A stretch of 64,000 nt of DNA from Lachnospiraceae bacterium MC2017 (lineage in GTDB: Bacteria; Bacillota; Clostridia; Lachnospirales; Lachnospiraceae): assembly GCA_000701625.1 (NCBI GenBank), contig JNJK01000001.1, forward strand, positions 62,001 through 126,000, written 5' to 3'. A program made the translations under genes and the position numbers. Each line of letters begins with the position of its first letter. Within the stretch, counting starts at the first letter, position 1. A model generated the notes under the pieces. That model was not told the DNA's origin. It did no database searches and was given only the letters and a program-made list of their open reading frames with translations. Below are positions 1 to 9,065 of the stretch, piece by piece.

Positions 1-444
1 TATCGTCGTTCTGAATCCATTATAGATATCCTCATAGGGAGCTGCACTGATCTGTGACTTCGGAAATGCAGCTCTCCACTGTCCGGTAACAGTATCCGCA
101 AAGATCCTGTCATCATCCGGGTGTCCGTTTGATAAAAGAGACGGGAGTACATAGAAAACCATCATACACTGCATATCCATAAGTTTTGTGGATTTCTTGA
201 ACATTCCTGCCTTTTCATATTCACTTTTTGCATAAGAGATCAACGCAAGCGCTGCACTCTGCATTTCTTCATCTTTATCAGCTGAATCATACATAGCTAC
301 GATCTCTTTATTAACTTCTTCTGTACGATTGCGGTACTCCTTAAAAAAGTCCTCATAGTACTTTTTCTTAAAGTTGCGCATACCCTCTTTAAAATCAATC
401 TTTGTTAAAAGCTGCGGTATGATCTTTTCAAGTCTCTCAGACAT
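1..444 (-). CDS. Hypothetical protein, C-terminus outside window
   Basis: The frame is open from an ATG at 444 to the left edge, so only the first 148 residues are visible. A strong GGAGGGG ribosome binding site sits a few bases upstream. The visible part is hydrophilic and mostly helical, beginning MSERLEKIIPQLLTKIDF. It has no signal peptide or membrane segment, and I do not recognise the family. It lies about 30 bp downstream of yebC on the same strand, so it may be the last gene of the rex-to-yebC run. Confidence 0.75.
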   Translation of the reverse strand, partial: MSERLEKIIPQLLTKIDFKEGMRNFKKKYYEDFFKEYRNRTEEVNKEIVAMYDSADKDEEMQSAALALISYAKSEYEKAGMFKKSTKLMDMQCMMVFYVLPSLLSNGHPDDDRIFADTVTGQWRAAFPKSQISAAPYEDIYNGFRTTI

Positions 445-477
445 CCCGGCCCCTCCATATCGCTTTTTATACGTTTT

Positions 478-1206
478 TTACTCGTTCCAGTTGTGGTATA
501 CAGCCTGAACGTCATCATCCTCATCAAGCAGATCCAGGATTCTCTGGATCTTTGTGATAGAATCCTCATCTGTTACATCAACATAGTTCTGAGGGATCTT
601 TGTTACTTCTGCAGAAACCATAGGAACGCCTGCTTCCTTAAGAGCCTTCTCTACTTCCTCAAATGCATCGGGAGAAGTAAGGATTTCAAAGCTGTCATCC
701 TCTTCATTGAAATCATCAGCACCTGCATCAAGAGCTGTCATCATGAGGTCATCTGCTGATCCTTCATATTCTTCCTTATCTACGATGATCTGTCCCTTAT
801 CATCAAACATGAAAGATACACAGCCCTGAGTTCCAAGGTTTCCGCTTCCCTTTGTGAATGCAGAACGAACATTAGCTGCTGTACGGTTCTTATTATCTGT
901 CAGGCAGTTTACGATGATAGCTGTGCCTGCAGGACCGTATCCCTCATATGTGCAGTATTCGTAGTTTACGCTTGCGCCTTCACCGGATGCCTTCTTAATA
1001 CCACGCTCGATAGTATCGTTCGGCATGTTGGAAGCCTTTGCCTTTGCAATAACCTGAGCAAGCTTAAAGTTGTTGCTCGGATCCGGACCGCCTTCCTTTA
1101 CGGCAACTGCGATCTCACGACCGATAATTGTAAAAATCTTTCCCTTTGCAGCATCGTTCTTTTCTTTCTTATGCTTGATGTTTGCAAATTTTGAATGTCC
1201 TGACAT
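478..1206 (-). CDS. yebC: YebC/PmpR family protein (TACO1-like)
   Basis: The 242-residue protein has the full family length and the diagnostic N-terminus MSGHSKFANIKHKKEKNDAAKGK in slightly variant form, followed by the NMPNDTIERGIKKASGEG block. An acidic C-terminal region is typical of the family. Family members were named transcriptional regulators, but more recent work assigns them to relieving ribosome stalling on difficult peptide stretches. The start is supported by an AAGGAGA ribosome binding site at normal spacing. It follows the CBS-domain gene with a gap of about 55 bp. Confidence 0.95.
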   Translation of the reverse strand: MSGHSKFANIKHKKEKNDAAKGKIFTIIGREIAVAVKEGGPDPSNNFKLAQVIAKAKASNMPNDTIERGIKKASGEGASVNYEYCTYEGYGPAGTAIIVNCLTDNKNRTAANVRSAFTKGSGNLGTQGCVSFMFDDKGQIIVDKEEYEGSADDLMMTALDAGADDFNEEDDSFEILTSPDAFEEVEKALKEAGVPMVSAEVTKIPQNYVDVTDEDSITKIQRILDLLDEDDDVQAVYHNWNE

Positions 1207-1260
1207 AGTAAATCTCCTTTTGCTTCATAGCTGTAACGGTCAGTCTTATGCCGATCCGGT

Positions 1261-2148
1261 CTACAGATTTTTTCTTTCTAAATTTTTGGAATGATTTCCG
1301 GACGCCCCGGGTCCAGGGTCAACCGGCTCCGCCTCCTCTTTCGGAAGCCGGGTGCATCTGACAGACTGAATTACACGTCCCTTTACGTAGGCAATCCTGA
1401 ATCTGTAGCCTGAAAATTCAGTTTCAAAATCTTCTCCCGTTTTGGGGACATGACCTAATCTATCTGTCATAAAGCCGTTAAGAGTCTCATATCCGTCATC
1501 CGGAAACTCTATACCTAGTTTTTCTCCTACTTCTTCAAGCGAAGCCAGACCTGCACAGATAAACGTATCATCTCTCTGAAGTCTTATCTGGGTTTCCTCA
1601 TTGTCATGCTCGTCCTGAATATTTCCGACGATCTCCTCCAGGATATCTTCCATGCAGACAATACCTGTAGCCTGTCCGTATTCATCGACCACGACTACCA
1701 TGTGTATCTTTTTCTGCTGCATCGTCCGGAAAAGAGAATCAATCTTACGTGTCTCCGGAATAAAATGAGCCTCCATCAGAAGACCATCTATCTCCCTTAA
1801 GGTCTTTTGACGGTTTTCCTGATGAACATTGGCTTTCATCGCATCCTTAAAATGCAGGATCCCGATTATATTGTCCACATTATCCTCATACACAGGATAG
1901 CGGGAAATATTTCCGTCCAACATAATATCGACAGTCTCACTAAGCGTAAGGCTGTCTTCTAGACCTATGATATTCTCACGGTGTGTCATGATATCCTGAG
2001 CTTCTTTATCTCCGAAGTCCAGGATCTTGGTTATCATCTCCGCTTCCGACGCTTCTATGACACCACTCTCATGACCTTCATTCACCATGGAAATGATCTG
2101 ATCTTCATTCAGTTTTTCTTTTTTGAATAGTTTTTTTAGTGATAACAT
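1261..2148 (-). CDS. CBS-pair protein with CorC/HlyC domain
   Basis: This soluble 295-residue protein has a short N-terminal helical region, two CBS motifs (about residues 60-180) and a C-terminal CorC_HlyC transporter-associated domain (about 200-275, around FMTDRLGHVPKTGEDF). It lacks the DUF21 membrane domain, so it resembles CorC rather than the membrane-bound HlyC/YhdP-type proteins. CBS pairs usually bind adenosyl ligands. Proteins of this class are linked to divalent-cation handling, but the ligand here cannot be read from sequence. It lies 15 bp downstream of alr. Confidence 0.85.
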   Translation of the reverse strand: MLSLKKLFKKEKLNEDQIISMVNEGHESGVIEASEAEMITKILDFGDKEAQDIMTHRENIIGLEDSLTLSETVDIMLDGNISRYPVYEDNVDNIIGILHFKDAMKANVHQENRQKTLREIDGLLMEAHFIPETRKIDSLFRTMQQKKIHMVVVVDEYGQATGIVCMEDILEEIVGNIQDEHDNEETQIRLQRDDTFICAGLASLEEVGEKLGIEFPDDGYETLNGFMTDRLGHVPKTGEDFETEFSGYRFRIAYVKGRVIQSVRCTRLPKEEAEPVDPGPGASGNHSKNLERKNL

Positions 2149-2163
2149 ATACCGCTGTTTTAA

Positions 2164-3348
2164 TTATGTATGCTGATCAAAAAAGTCGCTAACCGAAGCC
2201 ACTTCTCCGTTTTTCAAAAAAATACGTGGAATGCGTCTGCCAAGGTCACATACAAGTTCATAGTTGAACCGTCCCGAAAGATCTCCGAGAACTTCCGCAG
2301 TTATTTCTTCATCTCCGTCACGACCTATCAGTGTAACAAGATCACCTTCTTCCGCCTCAGGAATATCAGAAATATCCACCATAAACTGATCCATGCAGAC
2401 TCTTCCGAGTATTTTTGCCTTTTTACCTCTGATCAGTACCCAGCCTTTATTTGAGAGAGATCTAGGATAACCATCACCATAACCGACCGGAATCGTCGCT
2501 ACACGCATACGACTGTCAGCGGTAAAGGTTCCTCCGTAACTCACCGACTCTCCAGGCTCAATGTATTTAATATAAACGATATGACTTTTAAGTTCAAGTA
2601 CAGGGCGTAAAGGTACTCTTTCAAAGGATACATCCGTGCTCGGAAGCAGTCCGTAAAGCGTAATGCCCGCACGCACCATATCCATATTTGCTTTTTTATA
2701 CAGGATCAGACCTGCGGAATTTGAACAATGATGGATCTTGAAATCGACACCATTTTCTTTAAGAAGATCAATATAATCAGAAAATTTCTTTATCTGAGCA
2801 TCTGTCGGATCTTCTCCCTGCATATCCGCCTTTGCAAAATGAGTGAAAATACCCTCGCAATCAACGTTTGGAAGAGAACTGATCTTTTTTACAAGTTCAA
2901 CAGAACTCTCATCCGGTCTGACTCCGATACGGCTCATGGCTGTATCTACCGCAAGATGAATATGAATTTCTTTTCCCTGTTTTACAGCCTCTGCTGAAAG
3001 CGCATCTGCCTGATCCGCTCTGAACACTGCCGGACGGATATCCTCTCTCACAAGATCCGGATATGTCTCAGGAAATGTATAGCCGAGGATAAGAATGGGC
3101 TTTTTTATATCAAACTGCCTAAGCTCCATTGCTTCCTCGGCCGTAGCCACTGCGTATCCCCACAGATAATCAAGTTTTTCCGCTTCCTTCGCGATTTCAA
3201 CTGCACCGTGACCATACCCGTTTGTCTTGACCACAGCCAGCATCTTTGTACCGGTCTTCAACCCTCCATGCATGCTTTCAAGGTTAAAATGAATTGCATC
3301 CAGATCGATGTACGCTGCCACACGTTCGTATTTTTTCAAATGTCTCAC
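2164..3348 (-). CDS. alr: Alanine racemase
   Basis: PLP-dependent interconversion of L- and D-alanine for peptidoglycan. The 394-residue protein begins after a GTG start with a GGA-containing ribosome binding site. The PLP lysine (K41) sits in AVVKTNGYGHG. The second catalytic tyrosine is in the SYGGTF motif, and the C-terminal beta domain carries the GRVCMDQFMVDIS block. Length and domain order are normal. It lies 50 bp downstream of nnr, and the rex-nnr-alr neighbourhood fits a housekeeping operon. Confidence 0.96.
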   Translation of the reverse strand: MRHLKKYERVAAYIDLDAIHFNLESMHGGLKTGTKMLAVVKTNGYGHGAVEIAKEAEKLDYLWGYAVATAEEAMELRQFDIKKPILILGYTFPETYPDLVREDIRPAVFRADQADALSAEAVKQGKEIHIHLAVDTAMSRIGVRPDESSVELVKKISSLPNVDCEGIFTHFAKADMQGEDPTDAQIKKFSDYIDLLKENGVDFKIHHCSNSAGLILYKKANMDMVRAGITLYGLLPSTDVSFERVPLRPVLELKSHIVYIKYIEPGESVSYGGTFTADSRMRVATIPVGYGDGYPRSLSNKGWVLIRGKKAKILGRVCMDQFMVDISDIPEAEEGDLVTLIGRDGDEEITAEVLGDLSGRFNYELVCDLGRRIPRIFLKNGEVASVSDFFDQHT

Positions 3349-3399
3349 GCATTCCGGAGCACCAGCTCCATTAAATTCAAGTCAAAATACTACCAGATT

Positions 3400-4917
3400 T
3401 TAATACACGGCATTTATTATATCACTTGCAAGCAATCCGTGGCAGCCAAATTCTTTTGCTCCTTTATCTCCTGCCTTTCCATGAAGAGCCACACCCAGAG
3501 ACGCTGCCCTTTCCGGGCTAACTCCCTGTGCGATCAGAGAAACTATGATCCCCGTAAGAACATCACCGCTTCCGGCTGTTGCCAGACCGTTATTTCCGTT
3601 GCGATTTATTACAGCAGAGCCGTCTTTCAAAGCAGTTACAGTTCTTGAATCCTTTAAGACGCAGGTAAGACCGTTCTTCTCCGCAAATGACCGTGCTGTT
3701 CCTATGAGATCATCTTTAATTTCAGGAATTGAAAGCCCCGTAAGTCTGCTCATCTCACCTACATGAGGCGTTATAACTTTTTCCGAAACTCCTGATCTTA
3801 ACAGATCTTTGTTTTTTGAAATAATATTCAACGCATCAGCATCCAGCACTACCGGGCGCTCTACGCAATCACTTAGCGCATTTTCAAGTATTTCCGCTGC
3901 CTCCGCGCTCGTTCCGAGACCAGGGCCGATCGCCAGGGCTGTACTCCACTTTATGGCCTCTGACAGTGCTCTCTTCGTCTCGTCACCATCATCTTCTTTC
4001 CACACGGTCACTAACGCTTCCGGCACAGTGCTTTGAATAACTGTCCTGTTATTTTCATGAGTGAATACTCTCACCATGCCGCAGCCTGTTTTCAGCGCTG
4101 CTCTCGCCGCTAATACTGCTGCCCCGGCAATATCACGAGAACCGGCAATAAGAAGCACTTTTCCGTATGTCCCCTTGTTTGAGTCGCTTTTCCTGTCAGG
4201 CAGACATATCTCATCCTCCTCGTATGAAGAAAACTTTGGTTCTGCGCCAAGCGACTTCTCTGTGATACCTATTTCTGCTGTGACGAGCTTTCCTGCGTAG
4301 AGCATTCCCGGCAGCATGATCTCACCGATCTTAGAAAAAGCACAGGCCACAGTCAGATCCGCCCTGACTGCGGTTCCCATGACTTTTCCGGTATCCGCAT
4401 CTATACCACTAGGTATGTCTACAGCGATCACATATGCGCCCCGTTCCTTCAGTTCATTTATTTTATCAATAGCCTTCGCATAGATGCCGCCAACATCTCT
4501 CGAAAGAGACACGCCAAAAACTGCGTCGATCACCACCGCATAATCTCTGTCCGGGACTGTGTCCACGATCTCTATTTCCGGCTCAAATGCTCTCACTGAA
4601 AGGATCTGTTCTTTTTCCAACGGTGATGTCTTCGCTTCTCCACCAACAAGGACAAAATCAACAGCAAATCCCCGCTCCATCAGTATCCTTCCTACTGCAA
4701 AGCCATCTCCACCGTTATTTCCCGGGCCAGAAACCACAAGTGTCCTGCTATCCCGTCTATTTTTTTGTGCGCCTTTTCCCTGTGACAGTATCTTCTCTGC
4801 CTCATCCGCTATCTTCAGGCCGGCCCGTTCCATTAAAACGGCCGACGGAACATGCATCTCTTCAGATGTTTTTCTGTCGGCCATCATCATTTCATCTTTT
4901 GAAAGTATGTACTGCAT
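3400..4917 (-). CDS. nnr: Bifunctional NAD(P)H-hydrate epimerase/dehydratase
   Basis: This enzyme repairs hydrated NAD(P)H. The N-terminal epimerase domain (about 1-215) has SGPGNNGGDGFAVGR. The C-terminal ADP/ATP-dependent dehydratase domain (about 230-500) has GPGLGTS, VLDADALN and GSGDVLTGI. I placed the start at the ATG at 4917 (MQYILSKDEMM, 505 residues). The open frame runs further upstream, but that extension is a lysine/arginine-rich artefact overlapping the coiled-coil gene. The gap to the upstream stop is 10 bp, which suggests co-transcription. Confidence 0.94.
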   Translation of the reverse strand: MQYILSKDEMMMADRKTSEEMHVPSAVLMERAGLKIADEAEKILSQGKGAQKNRRDSRTLVVSGPGNNGGDGFAVGRILMERGFAVDFVLVGGEAKTSPLEKEQILSVRAFEPEIEIVDTVPDRDYAVVIDAVFGVSLSRDVGGIYAKAIDKINELKERGAYVIAVDIPSGIDADTGKVMGTAVRADLTVACAFSKIGEIMLPGMLYAGKLVTAEIGITEKSLGAEPKFSSYEEDEICLPDRKSDSNKGTYGKVLLIAGSRDIAGAAVLAARAALKTGCGMVRVFTHENNRTVIQSTVPEALVTVWKEDDGDETKRALSEAIKWSTALAIGPGLGTSAEAAEILENALSDCVERPVVLDADALNIISKNKDLLRSGVSEKVITPHVGEMSRLTGLSIPEIKDDLIGTARSFAEKNGLTCVLKDSRTVTALKDGSAVINRNGNNGLATAGSGDVLTGIIVSLIAQGVSPERAASLGVALHGKAGDKGAKEFGCHGLLASDIINAVY

Positions 4918-4927
4918 ATTTGCGTCC

Positions 4928-5707
4928 CTACGTTTCATCAGCTTTATTAGGTGCTTTTTGTTCTTCTTTTTTCTCAGAACTGTTTTTATTTTCTTTACCG
5001 TCTGATTTCTCCGGCTCGTTCTCTCCGGCCTCTTTGATCTCCTTTGCGATCTGGCGGGCTTTTTCTTCCCTCTTAGCTTCCATTCTCGCAATGATCTCCA
5101 GACGCTCTGCCTCGATATCATAGTGAATATCAAAGAGATCTACGACCGACGGTCCAAATATTCCCTGCATATAAGAGTATAGTTCCACATTTACAAGTTC
5201 CATGTGCTGCTTTTCAAGGATCTTGCGTTTAAGTTCTACCCTCATTTCCTTGATCCAGGCACCTATGACCTCGATATCTCGCGTATTATCCTTTATCAGA
5301 TCATAGCTCTGCTTCATGGTATGGAGCATCAGTTCTTTATTGACCTCGTCGATCATCTTTGGAAGATCCTTCATCTCATCATAGTATTCTTCCAGTCTCT
5401 CATTGATCTCATTTATCAGACGGCTGCTTTCTTCCAGTTTTTTCTCTGCCAGCTTGTCTGCACCATTCTCAGTTCCGTTTTTATTCTTCATAATTTCGGA
5501 CATGAGATTATTTTTGATCTTTTTTAGATCTTTTTCCTCGGTATTTATCTTTCCCTGACGCTTTATAAGATCATTCAGTTCATCCTGAAGGCGGCGCATC
5601 TCCTTCGTTTCTCCTATTTCCTGGAGAAGCCGGTGCCACTTATTGTCGAGTGTCAGTGTCGGGATTCTGTTTTTCGACACCGCCTCCTTAAACTGATCCT
5701 CTGCCAT
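4928..5707 (-). CDS. Coiled-coil protein of unknown function
   Basis: This 259-residue hydrophilic protein is dominated by predicted heptad-rich helices (about residues 25-175) and has a Lys/Glu-rich low-complexity tail from about 205. It has no signal peptide or membrane segment. I do not recognise a named domain. It starts 5 bp after the rex stop and ends 10 bp before nnr, so it is almost certainly in the same operon. The function is unknown. Confidence 0.8.
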   Translation of the reverse strand: MAEDQFKEAVSKNRIPTLTLDNKWHRLLQEIGETKEMRRLQDELNDLIKRQGKINTEEKDLKKIKNNLMSEIMKNKNGTENGADKLAEKKLEESSRLINEINERLEEYYDEMKDLPKMIDEVNKELMLHTMKQSYDLIKDNTRDIEVIGAWIKEMRVELKRKILEKQHMELVNVELYSYMQGIFGPSVVDLFDIHYDIEAERLEIIARMEAKREEKARQIAKEIKEAGENEPEKSDGKENKNSSEKKEEQKAPNKADET

Positions 5708-5712
5708 TACGC

Positions 5713-6369
5713 TCAGTCATCCTCCCAGATTCCGTGCTCGCTGTTGTAAACATTGATATTGTACGAAAGTCTCATAAGGCTCTCGGAAAGGTGTACGCTC
5801 TCTACTATAACATCGTCCGGTACGTCCAGATCAATGTGAGAAAAATTCCAGATCGCACGTACTTCGCAATCTACCAGGGTCTTTGCAACCGCCACCGCTG
5901 CCGTCTTTGGAATAGCGATCACACCAATATCTATATTGTGTTCCTTAATAAACGCAGGCATTTCTTCTATCGGCATGATCGGAATATCTCTTATGGTATC
6001 TCCGATCACATCAGAAGAAATATCAAAAATGCCCTTCATTATGAATCCACGTTTCTCAAAATTCACATAACCTGCCAGTGCCCGGCCAAGGTTACCTGCT
6101 CCGATAAGCACCAGGCTGTGAGTATGATTCAGTCCGAGGATCTTTCCTATTTCATCATAGAGAAAGCTGACATTATACCCATATCCCTGTTGTCCGAAAC
6201 CGCCGAAATTATTGAGATCCTGACGTATCTGTGATGCTGTTACGTGCATTATTTCGGAAAGTTCCTGCGAGGAGATCTTTTCGATCCCATCATCTTTTAA
6301 TTCTCCCAGGTATCTAAAGTATCTAGGTAGACGCCGAATTACCGCCCTTGATATCTGCTTGTCTGTCAC
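5713..6369 (-). CDS. rex: Redox-sensing transcriptional repressor Rex
   Basis: Rex senses the NADH/NAD+ ratio and represses fermentation and respiration genes. The 218-residue protein has the N-terminal winged helix (RLPRYFRYLGELK, with the QIRQDLNNFGGFG recognition region). The C-terminal Rossmann domain carries GAGNLGRA and the YNVSFLYDEIGKILG segment. Length is typical. It heads the minus-strand operon and diverges from the ABC-F gene. The rex/ABC-F pairing matches the Bacillus subtilis ydiH/ydiF neighbourhood as I recall it. Confidence 0.96.
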   Translation of the reverse strand: MTDKQISRAVIRRLPRYFRYLGELKDDGIEKISSQELSEIMHVTASQIRQDLNNFGGFGQQGYGYNVSFLYDEIGKILGLNHTHSLVLIGAGNLGRALAGYVNFEKRGFIMKGIFDISSDVIGDTIRDIPIMPIEEMPAFIKEHNIDIGVIAIPKTAAVAVAKTLVDCEVRAIWNFSHIDLDVPDDVIVESVHLSESLMRLSYNINVYNSEHGIWEDD

Positions 6370-6539
6370 TTTACTGTCCCGCTTTCAATTTAATTTTTCA
6401 ACACTTATACGGCTTTTATTAGCCGACGATATGTGCTATTATCTTTTCTGTCTGCCTTGGATTACAAACAATGACGTAATTGCCCTTAGTTGTAACGCAA
6501 TGACTACATATGATAATCTACCGTTCATTCTTTATCAAG

Positions 6540-6566
6540 TATAATGAATTGTTAATTAATAGTCAA
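6540..6566 (+). promoter_or_regulatory. ABC-F promoter -10 with overlapping Rex-like operator
   Basis: A perfect TATAAT lies at 6540-6545. Directly behind it, at 6549-6566, is TTGTTAATTAATAGTCAA. Its left half matches the Rex half-site TTGTTAA and its right half is close to TTAACAA. The site would cover the transcription start. The adjacent rex gene makes autoregulation or co-regulation plausible. No good -35 box was found. Confidence 0.4.
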
Positions 6567-6606
6567 TCAATGTATGGCTATTCAACTTAGAAAAAAGGAT
6601 ACTACT

Positions 6607-8592
6607 ATGCTTCTCCAGGTTTATAACATTTCAAAGGCTTTTGTCGGAAAAGACATTTTAAAGGGATGCTCTTTCCATATTGAAGAAAGAGAAAAATGTG
6701 CTCTTGTCGGTGTAAATGGTGCCGGAAAAAGCACATTGCTTAAGATCATCACCGGCAGCATGGAAACTGACGACGGAGAGATCACTTTCTCATCAGGTGC
6801 AACCTGGGGTTATCTCTCCCAGCAGGAAGCCGTTAATAGCGGTCACACTATCTATGAGGAACTCCTGTCGGTAAAGCAGGATCTCCTCGATGAAGAACAG
6901 GAACTCCGTGATCTCGAAAAGGGCATGAAGCACCTGTCGGGCGATGATCTGGAAAAAGCAATGAACCGCTACTCTGCTCTGCAGCACGATTTCGAAATGC
7001 GAAACGGTTATGCCGTTAAGAGCGAGATCACAGGCGTACTCAAAGGTCTTGGTTTTTCCGAAGACGAATTTGATAAGATCATCAATACCCTCTCCGGCGG
7101 TCAGAAGACACGTGTCGCTCTGGGTAAGCTCCTGCTGCAGAAACCCGACCTCATCATACTCGATGAGCCTACGAACCACCTGGATCTCGCATCTATAGAG
7201 TGGCTCGAAACCTTCCTTAGAAATTACAGCGGTGCTGTACTTATCGTTGCGCATGACCGTTATTTCCTCGACCGCATCGTCACAAAGGTTGTTGAAATCG
7301 AGCGCGGAGAAGCACGCACTTTCTCCGGCAATTATTCTGCATATGCAGAAAAGAAAAAGCAGCTCCGGGATGCGCAGCTTAAGGCATGGATGAAGTCCGA
7401 AGCCGAGATCAAGCATCAGGAAGCTGTTATCAGTAAACTCAAGCAGTTTAATCGCGAAAAGTCCATACGACGCGCAGAAAGCCGCGAAAAGATGCTGGAC
7501 AAAATGGAAAGAGTTGAAAAGCCCGAGGATCTGAACGATGCGATGAACCTCACTATCACACCTTCCATCGAAAGCGGCAAAGACGTTCTGACAGTTGAAG
7601 GACTTTCCAAGTCTTTCCCGGATAATGAGCTTTTCAGTAATATTTCTTTTGAGATCAAGAAAGGTGAGCGTGTAGCTCTCATTGGCAACAACGGCACCGG
7701 AAAGACTACGATGCTCAAAATTTTGAACCATATGGAGCTTGCTTCCGGCGGCACTTTCCGACTCGGAACTAATGTAAAGATCGGTTACTACGATCAGGAG
7801 CACCAGGTTCTTCACGCCGAAAAGACTCTTTTTCAGGAGATCAGCGACGCTTTTCCGTCTCTAGATAATACAAAGATCCGTAATACACTGGCTGCTTTCC
7901 TCTTTACCGGTGATGATGTTTATAAGCTTATCGGCGATCTGTCCGGTGGCGAGCGCGGTCGTATGTCCCTTGCAAAGCTGATGCTTAGCCAGGCTAATTT
8001 CCTGCTCCTTGACGAGCCTACGAACCATCTGGATATTACTTCCAAGGAAATCCTGGAGAATGCGCTGAATACTTATGAGGGAACAGTCTTTTACGTAAGC
8101 CATGACCGTTATTTCATTAACCGCACTGCTACAAGGATCCTTGACCTGACTAATCAGCAGATCGTGAATTACATCGGTAATTATGATTATTACCTCGCTA
8201 AGAAGGATGAACTGACGAAGGCTTACCTTGGTACAGAGTCCCAGACCGGTTCTCTGATCAAGGGAGCTTCCGAGCACAAGGCTGCAGTCTCAATTCCTTC
8301 AGATAATGATGCCCAGTCATCAGGTAATACCGGAAGTGCTCAGTCCTGGGCTGAGGCAAAGGCTGAACAGGCCCGCATCCGAAAGATTCAGAATCAGATC
8401 AAAAAATGTGAGGAAGAAATTGACAAGAACGAGACTCGTTCTGCTGAGATCGATGAGCTTTTGTCGCAGGAAGAGATCGCTACCGACCTCGGAAGATGTG
8501 CTGAGCTTGCCCGTGAGCAGGAAGAACTTGCCGCTGCAAACGAGAAGCTTATGGAACAGTGGGAGGCGCTTCAGGAAGAGTTGGGACAGTAA
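6607..8592 (+). CDS. ABC-F family ATPase (YdiF/Uup type)
   Basis: Two ABC cassettes on one chain without membrane segments. Cassette 1 has GVNGAGKST, LSGGQKTRVALGK and LDEPTNHLD. Cassette 2 has GNNGTGKTT, LSGGERGRMSLAK and LDEPTNHLD. A linker and a Uup-like C-terminal coiled coil (about 590-655) complete the 661 residues. ABC-F proteins act on ribosomes, mainly as translation factors, and some give antibiotic protection. I chose the ATG at 6607 because AAAGGA sits 7 bases upstream. The in-frame ATG at 6574 has no such site. Confidence 0.9.
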   Translation: MLLQVYNISKAFVGKDILKGCSFHIEEREKCALVGVNGAGKSTLLKIITGSMETDDGEITFSSGATWGYLSQQEAVNSGHTIYEELLSVKQDLLDEEQELRDLEKGMKHLSGDDLEKAMNRYSALQHDFEMRNGYAVKSEITGVLKGLGFSEDEFDKIINTLSGGQKTRVALGKLLLQKPDLIILDEPTNHLDLASIEWLETFLRNYSGAVLIVAHDRYFLDRIVTKVVEIERGEARTFSGNYSAYAEKKKQLRDAQLKAWMKSEAEIKHQEAVISKLKQFNREKSIRRAESREKMLDKMERVEKPEDLNDAMNLTITPSIESGKDVLTVEGLSKSFPDNELFSNISFEIKKGERVALIGNNGTGKTTMLKILNHMELASGGTFRLGTNVKIGYYDQEHQVLHAEKTLFQEISDAFPSLDNTKIRNTLAAFLFTGDDVYKLIGDLSGGERGRMSLAKLMLSQANFLLLDEPTNHLDITSKEILENALNTYEGTVFYVSHDRYFINRTATRILDLTNQQIVNYIGNYDYYLAKKDELTKAYLGTESQTGSLIKGASEHKAAVSIPSDNDAQSSGNTGSAQSWAEAKAEQARIRKIQNQIKKCEEEIDKNETRSAEIDELLSQEEIATDLGRCAELAREQEELAAANEKLMEQWEALQEELGQ

Positions 8593-8612
8593 TGATTTTT
8601 TGACATATTGAC

Positions 8613-8829
8613 GCGTGTCGGGATCAGCATCATGTATTCCGAACCGTCGCTCCGTTGTCAGCGCTCCGCCGCCTATCTTCAGGCGCTTCGTCAACTCGGT
8701 TACTTTGTTCACATGCACTTCGTGCGATGCACAAAGTAACCTCAAACAGTGACTCTCGCACCTGAGCTATGCTCGCGCTTCCTGCCTCCGCTTCCAATGT
8801 TCGTCATACGTGATGCTGACCCGCCACGC
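8613..8829. repeat. Element A copy 1: 217-bp imperfect palindrome
   Basis: The ends pair as a long stem (GCGTG with CACGC, and CAGCATCA with TGATGCTG). A central hairpin at 8698-8741 has a 10-bp stem, GGTTACTTTG with CAAAGTAACC. The second copy at 62376-62591 keeps both stems with changed bases on both strands (GCGTAC with GTACGC). Intermediate arms also pair imperfectly. Short ORFs across it are coincidental. It sits between convergent genes. Confidence 0.75.
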
Positions 8830-8857
8830 TGAAATTCGTAAACTTTACTACTACACA

Positions 8858-9050
8858 GGAAGCGGCGAGAAATATTTCCATAAGTATCTCTTTTCGAACC
8901 GCACAGGTAAAATATGCCGCTTATATAAAATTGGCACACAGGACAAGAGCTATACGTCAGCGAATGTCCTGTGTGCCTTATTTTATGTTAGCGGAGAGTT
9001 TACCGTAGTGTCGGTTCCTGAGATGCGCTGGAAATATTCTCACCGCTTCC
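8858..9050 (-). ncRNA. Element B copy 1: candidate structured RNA
   Basis: The ends form a stem of about 20 bp (8858-8879 with 9030-9050). Inside, GAACCG (8896-8901) pairs with CGGTTC (9012-9017), GGTAAA (8906-8911) with TTTACC (8999-9004), and a hairpin at 8933-8977 has a 12-bp stem. The same architecture occurs at 55938 and 62638 with compensatory base changes. The strand is tentative. On the minus strand it begins 15 nt after the icd stop, and several non-Watson-Crick positions become G-U pairs there. Confidence 0.65.
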
Positions 9051-9065
9051 GTCAATTCATTTCAA

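Noticed and set aside
4918-5133. N-terminal extension of Nnr
   Set aside because: It overlaps the upstream coiled-coil gene in another frame, is abnormally Lys/Arg-rich, and the ATG at 4917 gives the normal family length.
8742-8939. Short ORF on the minus strand across elements A and B
   Set aside because: No ribosome binding site, it spans the stems of both elements, and the frame is not shared by the second A copy. It is explained by the structured repeats.
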